This document shows, one piece after another, positions 32,318 to 43,200 of a stretch of DNA of 64,000 nucleotides. Both the position numbers and the translations under genes were made by a program. The DNA lies in assembly GCA_905181615.1 (NCBI GenBank), contig CAJIYH010000004.1:124001-188000 (forward strand), in the 5' to 3' direction. Every line of letters starts with the position of its first letter. The stretch's first letter is position 1. The notes beneath the pieces were generated by a model. The model saw only the letters and a program-made list of their open reading frames with translations. It ran no database searches and had not been told where the DNA came from. Origin of the DNA: an uncultured Flavobacteriaceae bacterium (GTDB lineage: Bacteria > Bacteroidota > Bacteroidia > Flavobacteriales > Flavobacteriaceae).

Positions 32318-33694
32318 ATGAAAAAAATAAGTATTTTCTTGCTTCTTTTCTGTGGAGTTCTTAACGCTCAACCCAATGCAGAAGTAGACAAACAACTAAA
32401 ATCAATTTATTCAGCCGCTCTTTTAGAAGGACAAAGTTATTCCTGGTTAGATCACTTATCAAATCAGATTGGAGGACGTCTATCTGGTTCTCTTAACGCA
32501 GAGCGAGCTGTTGAATGGGGTAAAGAAGAATTGGAGACTCTTGGTCTAGATCGTGTTTGGTTACAGCCTGTAATGGTTCCTAAATGGATTCGTGGAACCT
32601 TCGAATATGCTCATATTGAAACCAGTCCAGGAAATACAGTAAATATGCCTATTTGCGCTCTAGGAGGATCAGTAGCTACACCATTAACGGGTATTCGAGC
32701 TGAAGTAATAGAAGTTATTGATTTTGAAGAACTCCAAAGTTTAAATAAAAGTGATGTTTCAGGAAAAATTGTGTTTTTCAATAGACCAATGCAAGCAGAT
32801 TTGATAAATACTTTTGAATCTTATTCTGGTTGTGTAGATCAACGATATTCCGGAGCAGAAGTTGCAGCAAATATGGGAGCTATTGCTGTAATTGTACGTT
32901 CTGTTAATTTAAGGCTTGATGATTACCCTCACACAGGTTCTATGAGTTATGGAAAACTACCTCTGAGAAAACGCATACCTGCAGCTGCTATTAGCACCAA
33001 TGGTGCTGAGTTATTGAGTTCTATGATTTCTTTAAATCCAAAACTTCGGTTTTATTTAAAGCAAAACTGTAAAAACTTACCTGATGTTCAGTCTTATAAT
33101 GTAATAGGTGAAATTACAGGTTCAGAAAAACCAGATGAAATTATGGTTGTAGGGGGTCATCTAGATTCCTGGGATCTTGGAGATGGAGCACATGATGATG
33201 GGGCAGGAGTAGTTCAGTCTATGGAAGTATTGCGTTTATTCAAAAAAATAAATTACCAACCTAAAAGAACTTTGAGAGTAGTTCTTTTTATGAATGAAGA
33301 AAATGGAATGCGCGGAGCTACTAAATATGCTTCCGTATCTAGATCTAAGAAAGAGAATCATGTTTTTGCTTTAGAATCTGATGCTGGTGGTTTTAGCCCA
33401 AGAGGTTTTTCAATAGATACTACCCCGAAAAAGTTAGCTGCAATTCAAAGTTGGGGATCTTATTTTGAACCCTACTTGATTCACATGTTTGTTAAAGGAG
33501 GAAGCGGAGCTGATGTAGGGCATTTAAAAACCGACGCTAATATTCTTGCGGGTCTTAGACCAGATTCTCAACGTTATTTTGATTATCATCATGCCGAGAG
33601 TGATACCTTTGAAGCAATTAATAAAAGAGAATTAGAACTAGGAGCAGCAACAATGGCATCACTGGTTTATCTAGTTGATTATTTTGGCCTTTAA
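32318..33694 (+). CDS. M28 family metallopeptidase, secreted
   Basis: The start at 32318 gives a good signal peptide (MKKISIFLLLFCGVLNA). Residues about 110-260 form a protease-associated insert, and the M28 catalytic domain follows with zinc ligands in GGHLDSWDLGDGAHDDGAG (His and Asp), catalytic Glu pair in MNEENGMRG, ESDAGG, and a late His in HHAESDTFE. It resembles carboxypeptidase Q / aminopeptidases and should release N-terminal residues from peptides outside the cytoplasm. It begins 8 bp after the regulator gene. Confidence 0.92.
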   Translation: MKKISIFLLLFCGVLNAQPNAEVDKQLKSIYSAALLEGQSYSWLDHLSNQIGGRLSGSLNAERAVEWGKEELETLGLDRVWLQPVMVPKWIRGTFEYAHIETSPGNTVNMPICALGGSVATPLTGIRAEVIEVIDFEELQSLNKSDVSGKIVFFNRPMQADLINTFESYSGCVDQRYSGAEVAANMGAIAVIVRSVNLRLDDYPHTGSMSYGKLPLRKRIPAAAISTNGAELLSSMISLNPKLRFYLKQNCKNLPDVQSYNVIGEITGSEKPDEIMVVGGHLDSWDLGDGAHDDGAGVVQSMEVLRLFKKINYQPKRTLRVVLFMNEENGMRGATKYASVSRSKKENHVFALESDAGGFSPRGFSIDTTPKKLAAIQSWGSYFEPYLIHMFVKGGSGADVGHLKTDANILAGLRPDSQRYFDYHHAESDTFEAINKRELELGAATMASLVYLVDYFGL

Positions 33695-33706
33695 TTTTAT
33701 AAGCTA

Positions 33707-35074
33707 TTGAATTTATATACAAGAGAGTTTAAAAAAAACCTAAGCATTGCTTTTCCCGTAATGCTAGGTCTATTAGGTCATACCGTAGTTCAATTGATCG
33801 ACAACATCATGGTAGGTCAGTTAGGAACAACTGAGTTGGCATCTATATCCTTAGGTAATAGTTTTGTTTTTATAGCGATGTCTTTGGGAATTGGCTTTTC
33901 TACAGCACTAACCCCTCTGGTGGCCCAGGCAGATGGTAGTTCTGATTTAAAAAGAGTAGCCGAAGTATTTATGCACGGTGTTTTTTTGTGTATATTTTTA
34001 GGTGTTATTTTGTTTTTGGGTGTTTATTTATCTCGAACACAAATGTTTTATATGGGACAACCTAAAGAGGTAGTTCTTTTGGCTTTTCCTTACCTTAATT
34101 GGGTAGCCGCTTCTCTTGTTCCATTGATTATATTTCAGGCTTTCAAACAGTTTTCTGATGGACTCTCATTGACACGGCCCGCAATGTATGCAACCTTATT
34201 TGCTAATATAATCAATATAATTTTGAATTATTTATTAATTTTCGGACATTTTGGATTCCCTAAAATGGGAGTAGAAGGAGCAGCAATTGGAACTTTTATT
34301 GCTCGGGTAATGATGTTGATTTACATCATGTTTTACATCAAATATCACAAGCAATTTAAAAAGTATAAACTGTCTTTAAATTTTAATCAAATCAAGGTTT
34401 TTTTAATTAAAAAAATACTTAAGTTAGGCTTGCCATCTTCACTTCAAATGTTTTTTGAAGTTGCTTTTTTTGTTATTGCTGTGTGGATGTCTGGTGTTTT
34501 AGGAACCAACGCACAAGCAGCAAATCAAATAGCTCTAAACTTAACCTCTATGACCTTTATGGTAGCAATGGGGTTAAGCGCTACAGCAATGATTCGTGTT
34601 GGTAATCAATTTGGTAAAAAGGATTATAAAGAACTTAAAAGGATTGCTTTTTCAATTTTCTTTTTAATAGTAATTATTGATATATTTTTCTGTGCCTTTT
34701 ATTTGATTTTCAGTAACGATTTACCATGGATTTATCTTGAAGATAAAGGAACTCTAACTTCTTCAGATACACTTGAGGTTATCAAAATAGCGGCATCATT
34801 ACTTGTAGTTTCAGGCTTTTTTCAAATAACAGACGGACTTCAAGTGGTTGTTCTTGGAGCTTTAAGAGGTCTACAAGATGTTAATGTTCCAACTACATTA
34901 ATTTTTATTTCTTATTGGATTGTTGGCTTTCCAGTATCTTACTACCTTTCCTATTATACTTCATTAGGTGCAACAGGAATTTGGATTGGTTTGCTTACAG
35001 GACTTTCTTGTTCAGCAATTTTACTATTTTTACGCTTTCAGCACCAAACAAACAAGCTCATTTTAACTAAATAA
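33707..35074 (+). CDS. norM: MATE family efflux transporter
   Basis: The 455-residue protein has 12 predicted helices in two halves. Family marks include FPVMLGLLGHTVVQLIDNIM near the N-terminus and QAANQIALNLTSMTFM in the second half. The family exports cationic drugs and metabolites with Na+ or H+. The start codon is TTG (33707), only 12 bp after the previous stop, and no ATG lies close by. The symbol is by family resemblance. Confidence 0.88.
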   Translation: MNLYTREFKKNLSIAFPVMLGLLGHTVVQLIDNIMVGQLGTTELASISLGNSFVFIAMSLGIGFSTALTPLVAQADGSSDLKRVAEVFMHGVFLCIFLGVILFLGVYLSRTQMFYMGQPKEVVLLAFPYLNWVAASLVPLIIFQAFKQFSDGLSLTRPAMYATLFANIINIILNYLLIFGHFGFPKMGVEGAAIGTFIARVMMLIYIMFYIKYHKQFKKYKLSLNFNQIKVFLIKKILKLGLPSSLQMFFEVAFFVIAVWMSGVLGTNAQAANQIALNLTSMTFMVAMGLSATAMIRVGNQFGKKDYKELKRIAFSIFFLIVIIDIFFCAFYLIFSNDLPWIYLEDKGTLTSSDTLEVIKIAASLLVVSGFFQITDGLQVVVLGALRGLQDVNVPTTLIFISYWIVGFPVSYYLSYYTSLGATGIWIGLLTGLSCSAILLFLRFQHQTNKLILTK

Positions 35075-35081
35075 AATCATT

Positions 35082-35306
35082 ATGGAAGTACCAAAATTCT
35101 TAATTGCGGACAGTTCAACACTACAAGACGAAATCTTTGTACTCCACACTGATTATCCTCGCTTTCTTTTAAACGTTTCTAATGATGAAATTTCATGGTT
35201 TGAAGAGTTTAGCAAAGAGGATGAAGACGAACTTGGAAAAGTAACGGAGGAGCTTATCGAACAAGCTTTAACCTTTTTTGATTCAGAAATTGAATCTTTG
35301 GAGTAA
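35082..35306 (+). CDS. small acidic hypothetical protein
   Basis: Seventy-four residues, strongly acidic, with a helical C-terminus (EEFSKEDEDELGKVTEELIEQ region). There is no signal peptide. Its short distance from the MATE gene (7 bp) and the TAATG overlap with the PAP2 gene support it as a real gene of an operon. I recognise similar uncharacterised proteins in flavobacteria but no function. Confidence 0.75.
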   Translation: MEVPKFLIADSSTLQDEIFVLHTDYPRFLLNVSNDEISWFEEFSKEDEDELGKVTEELIEQALTFFDSEIESLE

Positions 35307-35893
35307 TGCTAGATCAACTTTTAGACTGGGATAACTCTTTATTCCTTTTTTTTAATGGATTGGGAACCCCTTTTTTCGATCCATTTTGGATGCTTATAAC
35401 TCATAAAGCAACTAACTTCTTTGTTTATATTGGTTTCTTGTTTTTATTTTACAGTTTTAAAGGGGGTAAATCTACTTTATTTTTGCTTTTGAGTGTAGGT
35501 TTTTTAATTTTAGTTACAGATCAAGTTACTAATCTGTTTAAATATGGTTTTGAACGTTTAAGACCATGTCATAATCCAGACATTCAAAGTATTATGAGAA
35601 TTGTTAAAGAAGGCTGTGGCGGTTTGTATAGTTACTTTTCAGGGCACTCTTCTAATTCTTTTGCATTAGCAACCTTTTTTTCTGCTCTGTTTTCTACTCG
35701 ATTTCCGAAGTTAAAATACATCTTTTTTTTAATTGCAATACTTATTGCTTACAGTAGGGTCTATATCGGAGTTCATTATCCATTAGACATACTTTCAGGA
35801 GCTGTTTTTGGAACTATTTGGGCACTAGTTTTTTATAAAATTAGTTCTAATTTATACGCTCGAATTTTCTCAAATACTACTTTTGAAATTTGA
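35306..35893 (+). CDS. PAP2 family membrane phosphatase
   Basis: The 195 residues contain the tripartite acid-phosphatase motif: KYGFERLRP (Lys/Arg part), YFSGHSSNSF (PSGH-like, with S for P) and SRVYIGVHYPLDIL (SRxxxxxHxxxD). Five to six helices place it in the inner membrane. Likely substrates are undecaprenyl-pyrophosphate or phosphatidic/PGP lipids. It overlaps convergent galM by 24 bp. Confidence 0.9.
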   Translation: MLDQLLDWDNSLFLFFNGLGTPFFDPFWMLITHKATNFFVYIGFLFLFYSFKGGKSTLFLLLSVGFLILVTDQVTNLFKYGFERLRPCHNPDIQSIMRIVKEGCGGLYSYFSGHSSNSFALATFFSALFSTRFPKLKYIFFLIAILIAYSRVYIGVHYPLDILSGAVFGTIWALVFYKISSNLYARIFSNTTFEI

Positions 35894-36772
35894 AAATGAG
35901 TATTTTGTTTTCTGAATGTATTTTTCTCCTGGATGTAAAATTGTACTAGGGAAATGCGAAATGTTTGGAGCGTTTGAAAATTTTTGAGTTTCCAATGAAA
36001 TCCCATTCAATTCTTTTGGATTAAACACAACAACCCCTGGCTGATCTGTAACTACATCCATCTGAATTTTAGTGGTTAAAGCCCTTAGGCTTGCATTTAT
36101 ATCATTATTATTATTAAGAACAAAGCAATCGTCATATCTCGAATATCCAAGAGCTTTCATTTTATTAAAATCAAAGTCAGTTCCAGAAACTTCAACAAAC
36201 TTACCTGTGGGTAGAAGATTATCGTCTAAATCAAGGGTTTTAGTTGAATTTATCAAGAGTTCGTGATCCTCAAGATTTGGGGCTCCGCTTAAATTAAAAT
36301 AGCTGTGATTAGTAATGTTTAATGGGCATGTTTTACTTGTTGATGCTTTATACTCGATTAATAGGGAGCTTTCGTGAAGACAATATTTTATAGATGTTTT
36401 TATATTCCCAGGATGACCACTTCTGTTTTGTCCAGGGCATTTATGTTCTAATATGATTTGTGGACTATTCCCATGAAATATATCGACTACTTTCCAGGTT
36501 ACCTTATCCCATCCACTAGCCCCTCCATGAAGCTGAATTCCGTCTTCATGATCTATAGAATAGACCTCACTGTTAATCGTATAACTTGAGGATAGTCTTC
36601 CTGCATATCGTCCAATACAAGCACCTAAATACCAAGGGTTTTTTAAATATTTTTCAGAGTCATCATTTCCCAAAACTACATTTATCCCATCATACCATAA
36701 TTCTTTAATGATACCTCCATAGGGAAGAACCACTATTTTTAAAAAACGGTTAGAGAGGGTTATTTCTTTCAC
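35870..36772 (-). CDS. galM: aldose 1-epimerase (galactose mutarotase)
   Basis: The 300-residue enzyme interconverts alpha and beta anomers of hexoses. IQLHGGASGWDKV (first catalytic His region, about 78-90), NITNHSYFNLSG (second His, about 149-160) and a late acidic segment define the family; it is shorter than the E. coli enzyme (346). msrA is two bases upstream on the same strand. The only galactokinase in the window is broken, so its physiological substrate may be another sugar. Confidence 0.88.
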   Translation of the reverse strand: MKEITLSNRFLKIVVLPYGGIIKELWYDGINVVLGNDDSEKYLKNPWYLGACIGRYAGRLSSSYTINSEVYSIDHEDGIQLHGGASGWDKVTWKVVDIFHGNSPQIILEHKCPGQNRSGHPGNIKTSIKYCLHESSLLIEYKASTSKTCPLNITNHSYFNLSGAPNLEDHELLINSTKTLDLDDNLLPTGKFVEVSGTDFDFNKMKALGYSRYDDCFVLNNNNDINASLRALTTKIQMDVVTDQPGVVVFNPKELNGISLETQKFSNAPNISHFPSTILHPGEKYIQKTKYSFSNFKSSI

Positions 36773-36774
36773 TA

Positions 36775-37434
36775 CTAATGTTTGTTGCTTTTTAATAATT
36801 CTGGATACGCTTTTTGGAATTTTCTTAAACGTGGAATGGATACGTTTTTAACATAAGGGTTGTTTGGGTTTAAACGTTCAAAATCTTGATGATATTCTTC
36901 GGCGTAATAGAATTTTTTTAAGGGCTTTACTTCGGTTACAATTCCCTTAGAGAAAATTTCTTTTTCAACTAATAGTGCAACGTATTGTTGGATCGTTTCT
37001 CTTTCACTAGCATTACTATAAAAAGCAATTGAACGGTATTGAGAACCTCGATCTGGACCTTGCCTGAATGGTGTAGTCGGGTCGTGGGATCCAAAAAACA
37101 CTTGAACTAAAGTTCCAAAAGAAACAACTTTAGGGTCATATAAGATTTCAACAGCTTCTGCGTGACCTGTTTTACCAGTGCCAATTTGATTATAATTTGG
37201 ATTTTTTGTTTTTCCTCCTGAATATCCTGAGTAAACCTCATGAACGCCTTCAACACTTTCATAAATTGCTTCTACACACCAAAAGCATCCCCCAGCAAAA
37301 TAGGCTTTTTTTATTTTTTTTTGATTTGTTATTGGTGGATTCCATAAGGAATCATTCCGATTTATTGGCTTAGATCCACTTGATAAACAGGTCTGAAAAA
37401 TGATGAAGCTAATTAGAGTTAGAGTACTTTTCAT
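36775..37434 (-). CDS. msrA: peptide-methionine (S)-S-oxide reductase
   Basis: The active site GCFWCVEAIYE (about residues 49-59) is complete, followed by VYSGYSGGKTKNPNY, GHAEAVEILYDP and a FFGSHDPTT block. The first about 25 residues are hydrophobic and end near QTCLSSG, so the protein is probably exported, perhaps as a lipoprotein, and repairs oxidised envelope proteins. Length 219 fits MsrA plus signal. galM follows on the same strand. Confidence 0.93.
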   Translation of the reverse strand: MKSTLTLISFIIFQTCLSSGSKPINRNDSLWNPPITNQKKIKKAYFAGGCFWCVEAIYESVEGVHEVYSGYSGGKTKNPNYNQIGTGKTGHAEAVEILYDPKVVSFGTLVQVFFGSHDPTTPFRQGPDRGSQYRSIAFYSNASERETIQQYVALLVEKEIFSKGIVTEVKPLKKFYYAEEYHQDFERLNPNNPYVKNVSIPRLRKFQKAYPELLKSNKH

Positions 37435-37800
37435 AGATTTTATTTAACGTTTGTTTTTTTCGATTGGATTAAAGGTAAAAAAGGATGGAATCAATTTATA
37501 ACCTTAAAATTTCGACTAAGATAATTTCTTTTAATGCAATGTCTTTTTAAAAGACTGTTAAACTTAGTTTTTGAATTAACACTTTATTTAAAATTTGTTG
37601 TAATTTATTTGACGGTGTTTCTTTCCAACTTTTTTTTACGATTTTAAGTCCCTCTTAATAACCCTATGGAACCTGATTTTATGTGAATTAACAGGATGAT
37701 TTTATAAATCAATGCCATTTCAGGTTGTATTATGTTTGTCTTGGGCTTTTTTTTCGGAAAATTACTATAACTAAATTACATTTAAATTTAGTTATTTATA
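37435..37800. other. 366-bp gene-free region upstream of msrA
   Basis: I see no reading frame of interest. It contains a palindrome GTCTTTTTAAAAGAC at 37541-37555 and an inverted repeat at 37767-37795 (ATAACTAAATT/AATTTAGTTAT, 7-base loop) directly after the glycosyltransferase stop, which may end that operon. No convincing -7 box for msrA was found. Confidence 0.5.
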
Positions 37801-38940
37801 CTAAAATACACAAGCCTGCGCTTTAACAAAATCAATCCACTCTACAACAAAGGAATGCCAACTATATTTCGATTTAGTTTTTCGAATATTTTTTTTGGCT
37901 AAATTAAGATTTTTGGGAATCAAAAGTTTTTCAATCGCAGCCGCTATGAGTTTAGGAGTCTGAGAGCATGTAGCTCCAGTACCATCTTTCAATATAGGTA
38001 TTTTAAGACCTTTTAAATCGGTAGTAACTAATGGTACCTCATAATGATAGGCTAGGGGAGTTACGCCGCTTTGTGTTGCAGTTCTATAGGGCTGAACTAC
38101 AATGTCTGAAGCACTAAAATAATCTCGGGCTACTTTAAAAGACACAAATTCGTTTACAATATGAATTCTAGACTCCAGCCCTAAGCGTTTTATCTGCATT
38201 TTATAGGGTTCTATTTTATCATAAAATTCACCTACAACTAAGAGTTCTACTTTGGAGTTAAATAGGGAAGAATCAGCTAGTGCATCGATTAGAAGGTCTA
38301 AGCCCTTATATTTTCGAATCAAACCAAAAAACAAGAGAAGAGGAATGTTTTTATCAAGATTTAGTTTCTTTCTCGCTTCTTCTTTCGAAATAAGCACGGG
38401 TAAATTATTATTTATGGGATGAAATCCTTTGCTAACGGGAAGGTTTACTTCTTTTATAATTTGAGAATAGACATTTTCAGATAGAGTTGTTAAGCAATGC
38501 ATTGAATTAGATAAATAGCGGTTTAAAAACCGATCCCATGGTTTTGGTTCATGTGGATTCCAATTATCAATTAAAGCAATTTTCTTAATTTTGGGCTTTA
38601 ATTTCCTTGCAATACTTCCCCAGGCAAATGCCAGCATAGGGGTCCAATAGCGGAATACTACTTTTTTTGGTTTAAGTGTGTTTATTTCTTTTGCTAATGC
38701 GCTCCATCCAAAAGGATTATAAGCATGAATTTTTCTTTGGATTTGAAATGGAAACTCTTTTTTCACTGAATCTAGTTGTGATGTACCTGGAAATAAAAAT
38801 CTAGGGTAAAGTTTTGTGAATGTCCAAACCTGTACTGATATTCCCTGATTTTTTAATTCATTTGCAAATTCTTGATTTGTATCTGCAATACCCCCTCGAT
38901 AGGGATAAGCAGGCCCAAGAATTAGACAGTCAATTACCAT
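37801..38940 (-). CDS. glycosyltransferase, GT4-like
   Basis: The 379-residue product has two Rossmann domains. GPAYPYRGGIAD at the N-terminus is the usual Gly-rich loop, and LLLFFGLIRKYKGLDLLIDAL (in part) with SASDIVVQPYRTATQSGVTPLAY gives the nucleotide-sugar binding half with the E/Q-rich motif. GT-B retaining transferases of this group build polysaccharides or glycolipids. It lies 3 bp after the sterol desaturase-like gene, so the sugar acceptor may be a lipid, but this is speculation. Confidence 0.85.
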   Translation of the reverse strand: MVIDCLILGPAYPYRGGIADTNQEFANELKNQGISVQVWTFTKLYPRFLFPGTSQLDSVKKEFPFQIQRKIHAYNPFGWSALAKEINTLKPKKVVFRYWTPMLAFAWGSIARKLKPKIKKIALIDNWNPHEPKPWDRFLNRYLSNSMHCLTTLSENVYSQIIKEVNLPVSKGFHPINNNLPVLISKEEARKKLNLDKNIPLLLFFGLIRKYKGLDLLIDALADSSLFNSKVELLVVGEFYDKIEPYKMQIKRLGLESRIHIVNEFVSFKVARDYFSASDIVVQPYRTATQSGVTPLAYHYEVPLVTTDLKGLKIPILKDGTGATCSQTPKLIAAAIEKLLIPKNLNLAKKNIRKTKSKYSWHSFVVEWIDFVKAQACVF

Positions 38941-38943
38941 TGC

Positions 38944-40200
38944 CTATACACTTTGTGTTTGGGATGAAGCATTAGGAATACTCCAATAGATTAAAATTAA
39001 ACTTATAGTGAAGTACAAGGATAGTCCAATTTGAAGAAAATCTAATGAAACAAAATAGGCTTGTGTATTAGGGATCCAAATAATAAATAGACCAATACAA
39101 CTCCAAAGCGCTTGGAATTTATTTGCCCAAGAAAGCAAATCCATCAAAGAGGTATAGCTAAAAATACTTATAAAAATTATTACGCCTAAGAATATTCTAG
39201 GCTGTAAATTTAATTCTGAAAAATTTGAAAGAAAGTAAAGCAGCATCAAATTCACAGAGATGAAATGAAAAATACCAATCGCTTTTTGAGAAAAAGTATA
39301 TTGAGGGTTGTATTTCTTTAGATGATAAACATTCTCTATAATCTTTCTAGGAAATCGTTCTGCTACATCTGCAGGCCTCCATCCAGTTGGCATGAACCAA
39401 ACTCTAAGTTTGTCGATCCAGCTTTTAGCATACCAAGCATCAGTAGTAATAGCCCATGCGTGTTGAAAATTAATCCAAATGGGATTCCAACTGTTAACAG
39501 GTTTTAGCACTCCGTATACTGGAGGTTCCTCATCTAATTCTTCTTGAAATGTTCCAAAAATTCGATCCCAAACACAAAATATTGCTGATAAATTTTTATC
39601 AATATAAATCGGATTAATGGCGTGATGCACTCTATGTTGTGATGGGGTGACTAATATGTATTCTAGCCATCCGAGTTTACCTATATGTCTGGTATGATAC
39701 CAGAATTGCCCAAAAAGATGCAAAGGAGCTAGAATGATTATTATTTCGTGAGGAACACCTAATACTGCTGCTGGAATTAAAAACAAAGCTCCAAACCCGA
39801 TGAGCGAAGAAATACTTTGTCTTAGTGCGCAAGCTAGATTAAATTCTTCACTACTGTGATGTATGATATGTAGGTTCCAAAATATATTAATTTTATGATT
39901 GAGTCTATGATTCCAATAACTAGCAAAATCTATGCATATAAAAGCTACAAAGTATAAACTTAAAGAACTTTCTAATTCAAGTACAGCTAAATTTTTTAAA
40001 ACAAAAGGATAGGATATTAATATAACAACAATTTTGAGAGAGTCTTTAAGGATATTAGTCATTCCGGAGCTAAGACTAGCGAGTGTATCCATTAAAGTAT
40101 AGGTTTGTTTATTTGTCAAATGACCATAAACTATTTCTATAATAACAAGTACTAGAAAACTAGGTATGGCCCATAAAAGAATTGCTGCATATTGATCCAT
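38944..40200 (-). CDS. sterol desaturase / fatty acid hydroxylase family protein
   Basis: The 418-residue membrane protein has the diiron histidine boxes HRLNH (about 97-101), HIIHHSS (about 110-116) and QHRVHHAIN (about 190-198). A second block of four helices follows to the C-terminus. The architecture resembles alkylglycerol monooxygenase-like (TMEM195) proteins, which oxidise lipids. It lies between secA (28 bp upstream) and a glycosyltransferase (3 bp downstream). The substrate is unknown. Confidence 0.87.
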   Translation of the reverse strand: MDQYAAILLWAIPSFLVLVIIEIVYGHLTNKQTYTLMDTLASLSSGMTNILKDSLKIVVILISYPFVLKNLAVLELESSLSLYFVAFICIDFASYWNHRLNHKINIFWNLHIIHHSSEEFNLACALRQSISSLIGFGALFLIPAAVLGVPHEIIIILAPLHLFGQFWYHTRHIGKLGWLEYILVTPSQHRVHHAINPIYIDKNLSAIFCVWDRIFGTFQEELDEEPPVYGVLKPVNSWNPIWINFQHAWAITTDAWYAKSWIDKLRVWFMPTGWRPADVAERFPRKIIENVYHLKKYNPQYTFSQKAIGIFHFISVNLMLLYFLSNFSELNLQPRIFLGVIIFISIFSYTSLMDLLSWANKFQALWSCIGLFIIWIPNTQAYFVSLDFLQIGLSLYFTISLILIYWSIPNASSQTQSV

Positions 40201-40228
40201 AAAATAAAATATACTTTAAAAGTACAAA

Positions 40229-43200
40229 TTAATTTTTTCCTATTAACACCCATTGACCATTAGAAATATGTGGTTCGGCTTGCTTATATTTTAAAATCTT
40301 GCTTTCTCCGGTTTTAACATTCTTGATTGTTACTCGATCGTTACGCCCAATTTTCGGGAGGTTTCTAACTACGGTCTCAACAGTTGGTCTTGCTTGTTGC
40401 CCTGCTCCAGATCCAACAGCTCTTCTTTTTGCTGCTAATTCCTCTGTGTTTAAAACATCATCTTTGCTGGTCTTTAGAATGTCTTTTTTCCTAGGTTTTT
40501 TTGCTTCTTTAATTGAATCATCCTCGTTTGAAGGTATAGAACCTTTCAGTAAAAATGAGATTAATTCCTTGTTTAAACGTACGATCATTCCTTGAAACAA
40601 TTCAAAAGCTTCAAACTTGTAGATTAATAAGGGATCTTTTTGCTCGTGAACTGCCAGCTGAACTGATTGCTTAAGTTCGTCCATTTTACGAAGATGATTT
40701 TTCCATGTTTCATCAATTATTGCTAATGAGATGTTGCGTTCAAAATCTTCGATTAAGTTTTTACCTTTCGTTAAATATGCTGTTTCTAGATGCGTTACAA
40801 CTTTTAATGTTTTTTCACCATCTGTAAAAGGAACTACAATTTTTTCGTATTTGTTGTTTGGATTTTCAAAAACCTGTTTAATTACAGGGAAAGTGAGGGT
40901 TGCATTGATTTCAGTTTTTTGTTGGTAGTAATTGAAAACTGTATCATAAAGTTTATCGGTCAATGTTCGTTCTTCTAAAGCAGAAAATTCTTCTTCTAAA
41001 ACAGGGGATGAAATCGAAAAGTTACTGATAATTTCAAACTCAAAGTTTTTAAAGTCATCATTTTGTTTATTGTTAATTACAATCTCTTCACACACTTCAA
41101 ACAGCATATTTGCAATGTCTACTTTTAGTCGGTCTCCTTGTAATGCATGTTTCCTACGTTTATAAATAACCTCTCTTTGGGCATTCATTACATCATCGTA
41201 TTCCAAAAGTCGTTTTCGAATTCCAAAGTTATTTTCTTCAACTTTCTTTTGAGCTCTTTCAATAGATTTTGTCATCAAAGAATGTTGAATAACTTCTCCT
41301 TCTTCAAGTCCCATTTTGTCCATTACTTTAGCAACACGATCAGAACCAAATAAGCGCATTAGGTTGTCTTCAAGAGAAACAAAAAACTGGGAGCTTCCAG
41401 TATCTCCTTGTCTTCCAGATCTTCCTCTTAACTGTCTATCTACTCTTCTGGAGTCATGTCGTTCAGTACCTACAATTGCAAGTCCACCGGCGGCTTTTAC
41501 TTCATCTGATAACTTGATGTCTGTTCCACGTCCTGCCATGTTGGTAGCAATTGTTACAATCCCAGGGTTTCCTGCTTCGGCAACAATATCGGCCTCCCTC
41601 TTATGAAGTTTTGCATTTAGTACGTTGTGCTTAACTTTTCTTAGATTAAGCATTTTACTCAGTAATTCTGAAATTTCAACTGAAGTAGTACCTATCAAAA
41701 CAGGTCTACCTGCTGCAGAAAGTTTAGAAACCTCTTCAATTACCGCATTATATTTTTCTCTTTTAGTTTTATAAATCAGATCGTCAACATCTTCTCGAGC
41801 AATTGGTCTGTTAGTAGGTATTTCAACAACGTCTAGTTTATAAATTTCCCAAAATTCTCCCGCTTCTGTAATTGCGGTTCCAGTCATACCAGAAAGTTTA
41901 TGGTACATTCTGAAATAATTCTGTAGGGTCACTGTAGCAAAGGTTTGAGTCGCGGCCTCAATTTTCACATCTTCCTTAGCTTCAATAGCTTGGTGGAGAC
42001 CGTCAGAATACCTTCTTCCGTCCATGATCCTTCCAGTTTGTTCATCGACAATCATAACCTTATTATCCATAACTACATATTCCGTGTCTTTTTCAAAAAG
42101 AGTATACGCTTTGAAGAGCTGGGTCATGGTATGGATCCTTTCACTTTTAATTCCAAAGTCTTTGAAAAGAATTTCTTTTTGAACAGTTTCTTTTTCAGGA
42201 GATATGCCTGATTTTTCAATTTTAGCTATTTCCATCCCAATATCCGGAAGTATAAAAAAATTATCTTCTTGGACACTTTTTGAAAGATATTCTACTCCTT
42301 TTTCGGTTAGATCTACTTGATTGTTTTTTTCATCAATAACAAAATAGAGTTCAGCATCAATAATGTGCATTTCTCTGTTATTATCTTGCATGTAGTTGTT
42401 TTCGGTTTTTTGAAGTAATTGTTTAATTCCTTCTTCACTCAAAAACTTTATTAATGCTTTATTTTTTGGTAAACCACGATAGGCTCTTAGTAATAAAATC
42501 GCACCATCTGTAGTGTCTCCAGAAGTAATTTTCTTTTTAGCGTCAACGAGTACACTGGCTAGTAATGTTTTTTGTTTGTTAAATAAGTCCGCAACTTTTG
42601 GTTTTAATTGATCAAACTCATGAAGATCTCCCTGTGGAACGGGGCCTGAAATAATTAAGGGTGTTCTTGCGTCGTCTACTAAAACTGAATCTACTTCGTC
42701 TACGATTGCATAATGATGCTTTCGCTGAACTAAATCTTCGGGTGTATGTGACATATTGTCCCGTAAATAGTCAAACCCAAATTCATTATTGGTTCCGTAA
42801 GTAATGTCAGCTAAGTAAGCTTTTCTTCTAGCTGCACTATTGGATGGGTGATGATCAATACAATCTAGGGTTAAACCATGGAACTCAAATAGAGGAGCCA
42901 TCCAGGCACTATCCCTTTTTGCTAGATAATCATTTACAGTAACTAGATGAACTCCTTTACCAGTTAATGCATTTAAGTAAACGGGTAGGGTAGCTACCAG
43001 TGTTTTTCCTTCTCCAGTTTGCATTTCTGCTATCTTTCCTTGGTGAAGTGTAATCCCTCCGATCAATTGAACGTCATAATGAATCATATCCCAAGTAATT
43101 GGCTTTCCTGCTGCATCCCAACTGTTTGCCCAAAGTGCATCATCGCCTTCTAGAACCACATAGTTCTTTTCCTGGGCAAATTCTCTGTCCTTTGGAGAGG

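Noticed and set aside
40299-42211. Plus-strand frames inside the secA region
   Set aside because: They are antisense shadows of a continuous, well-conserved secA frame.
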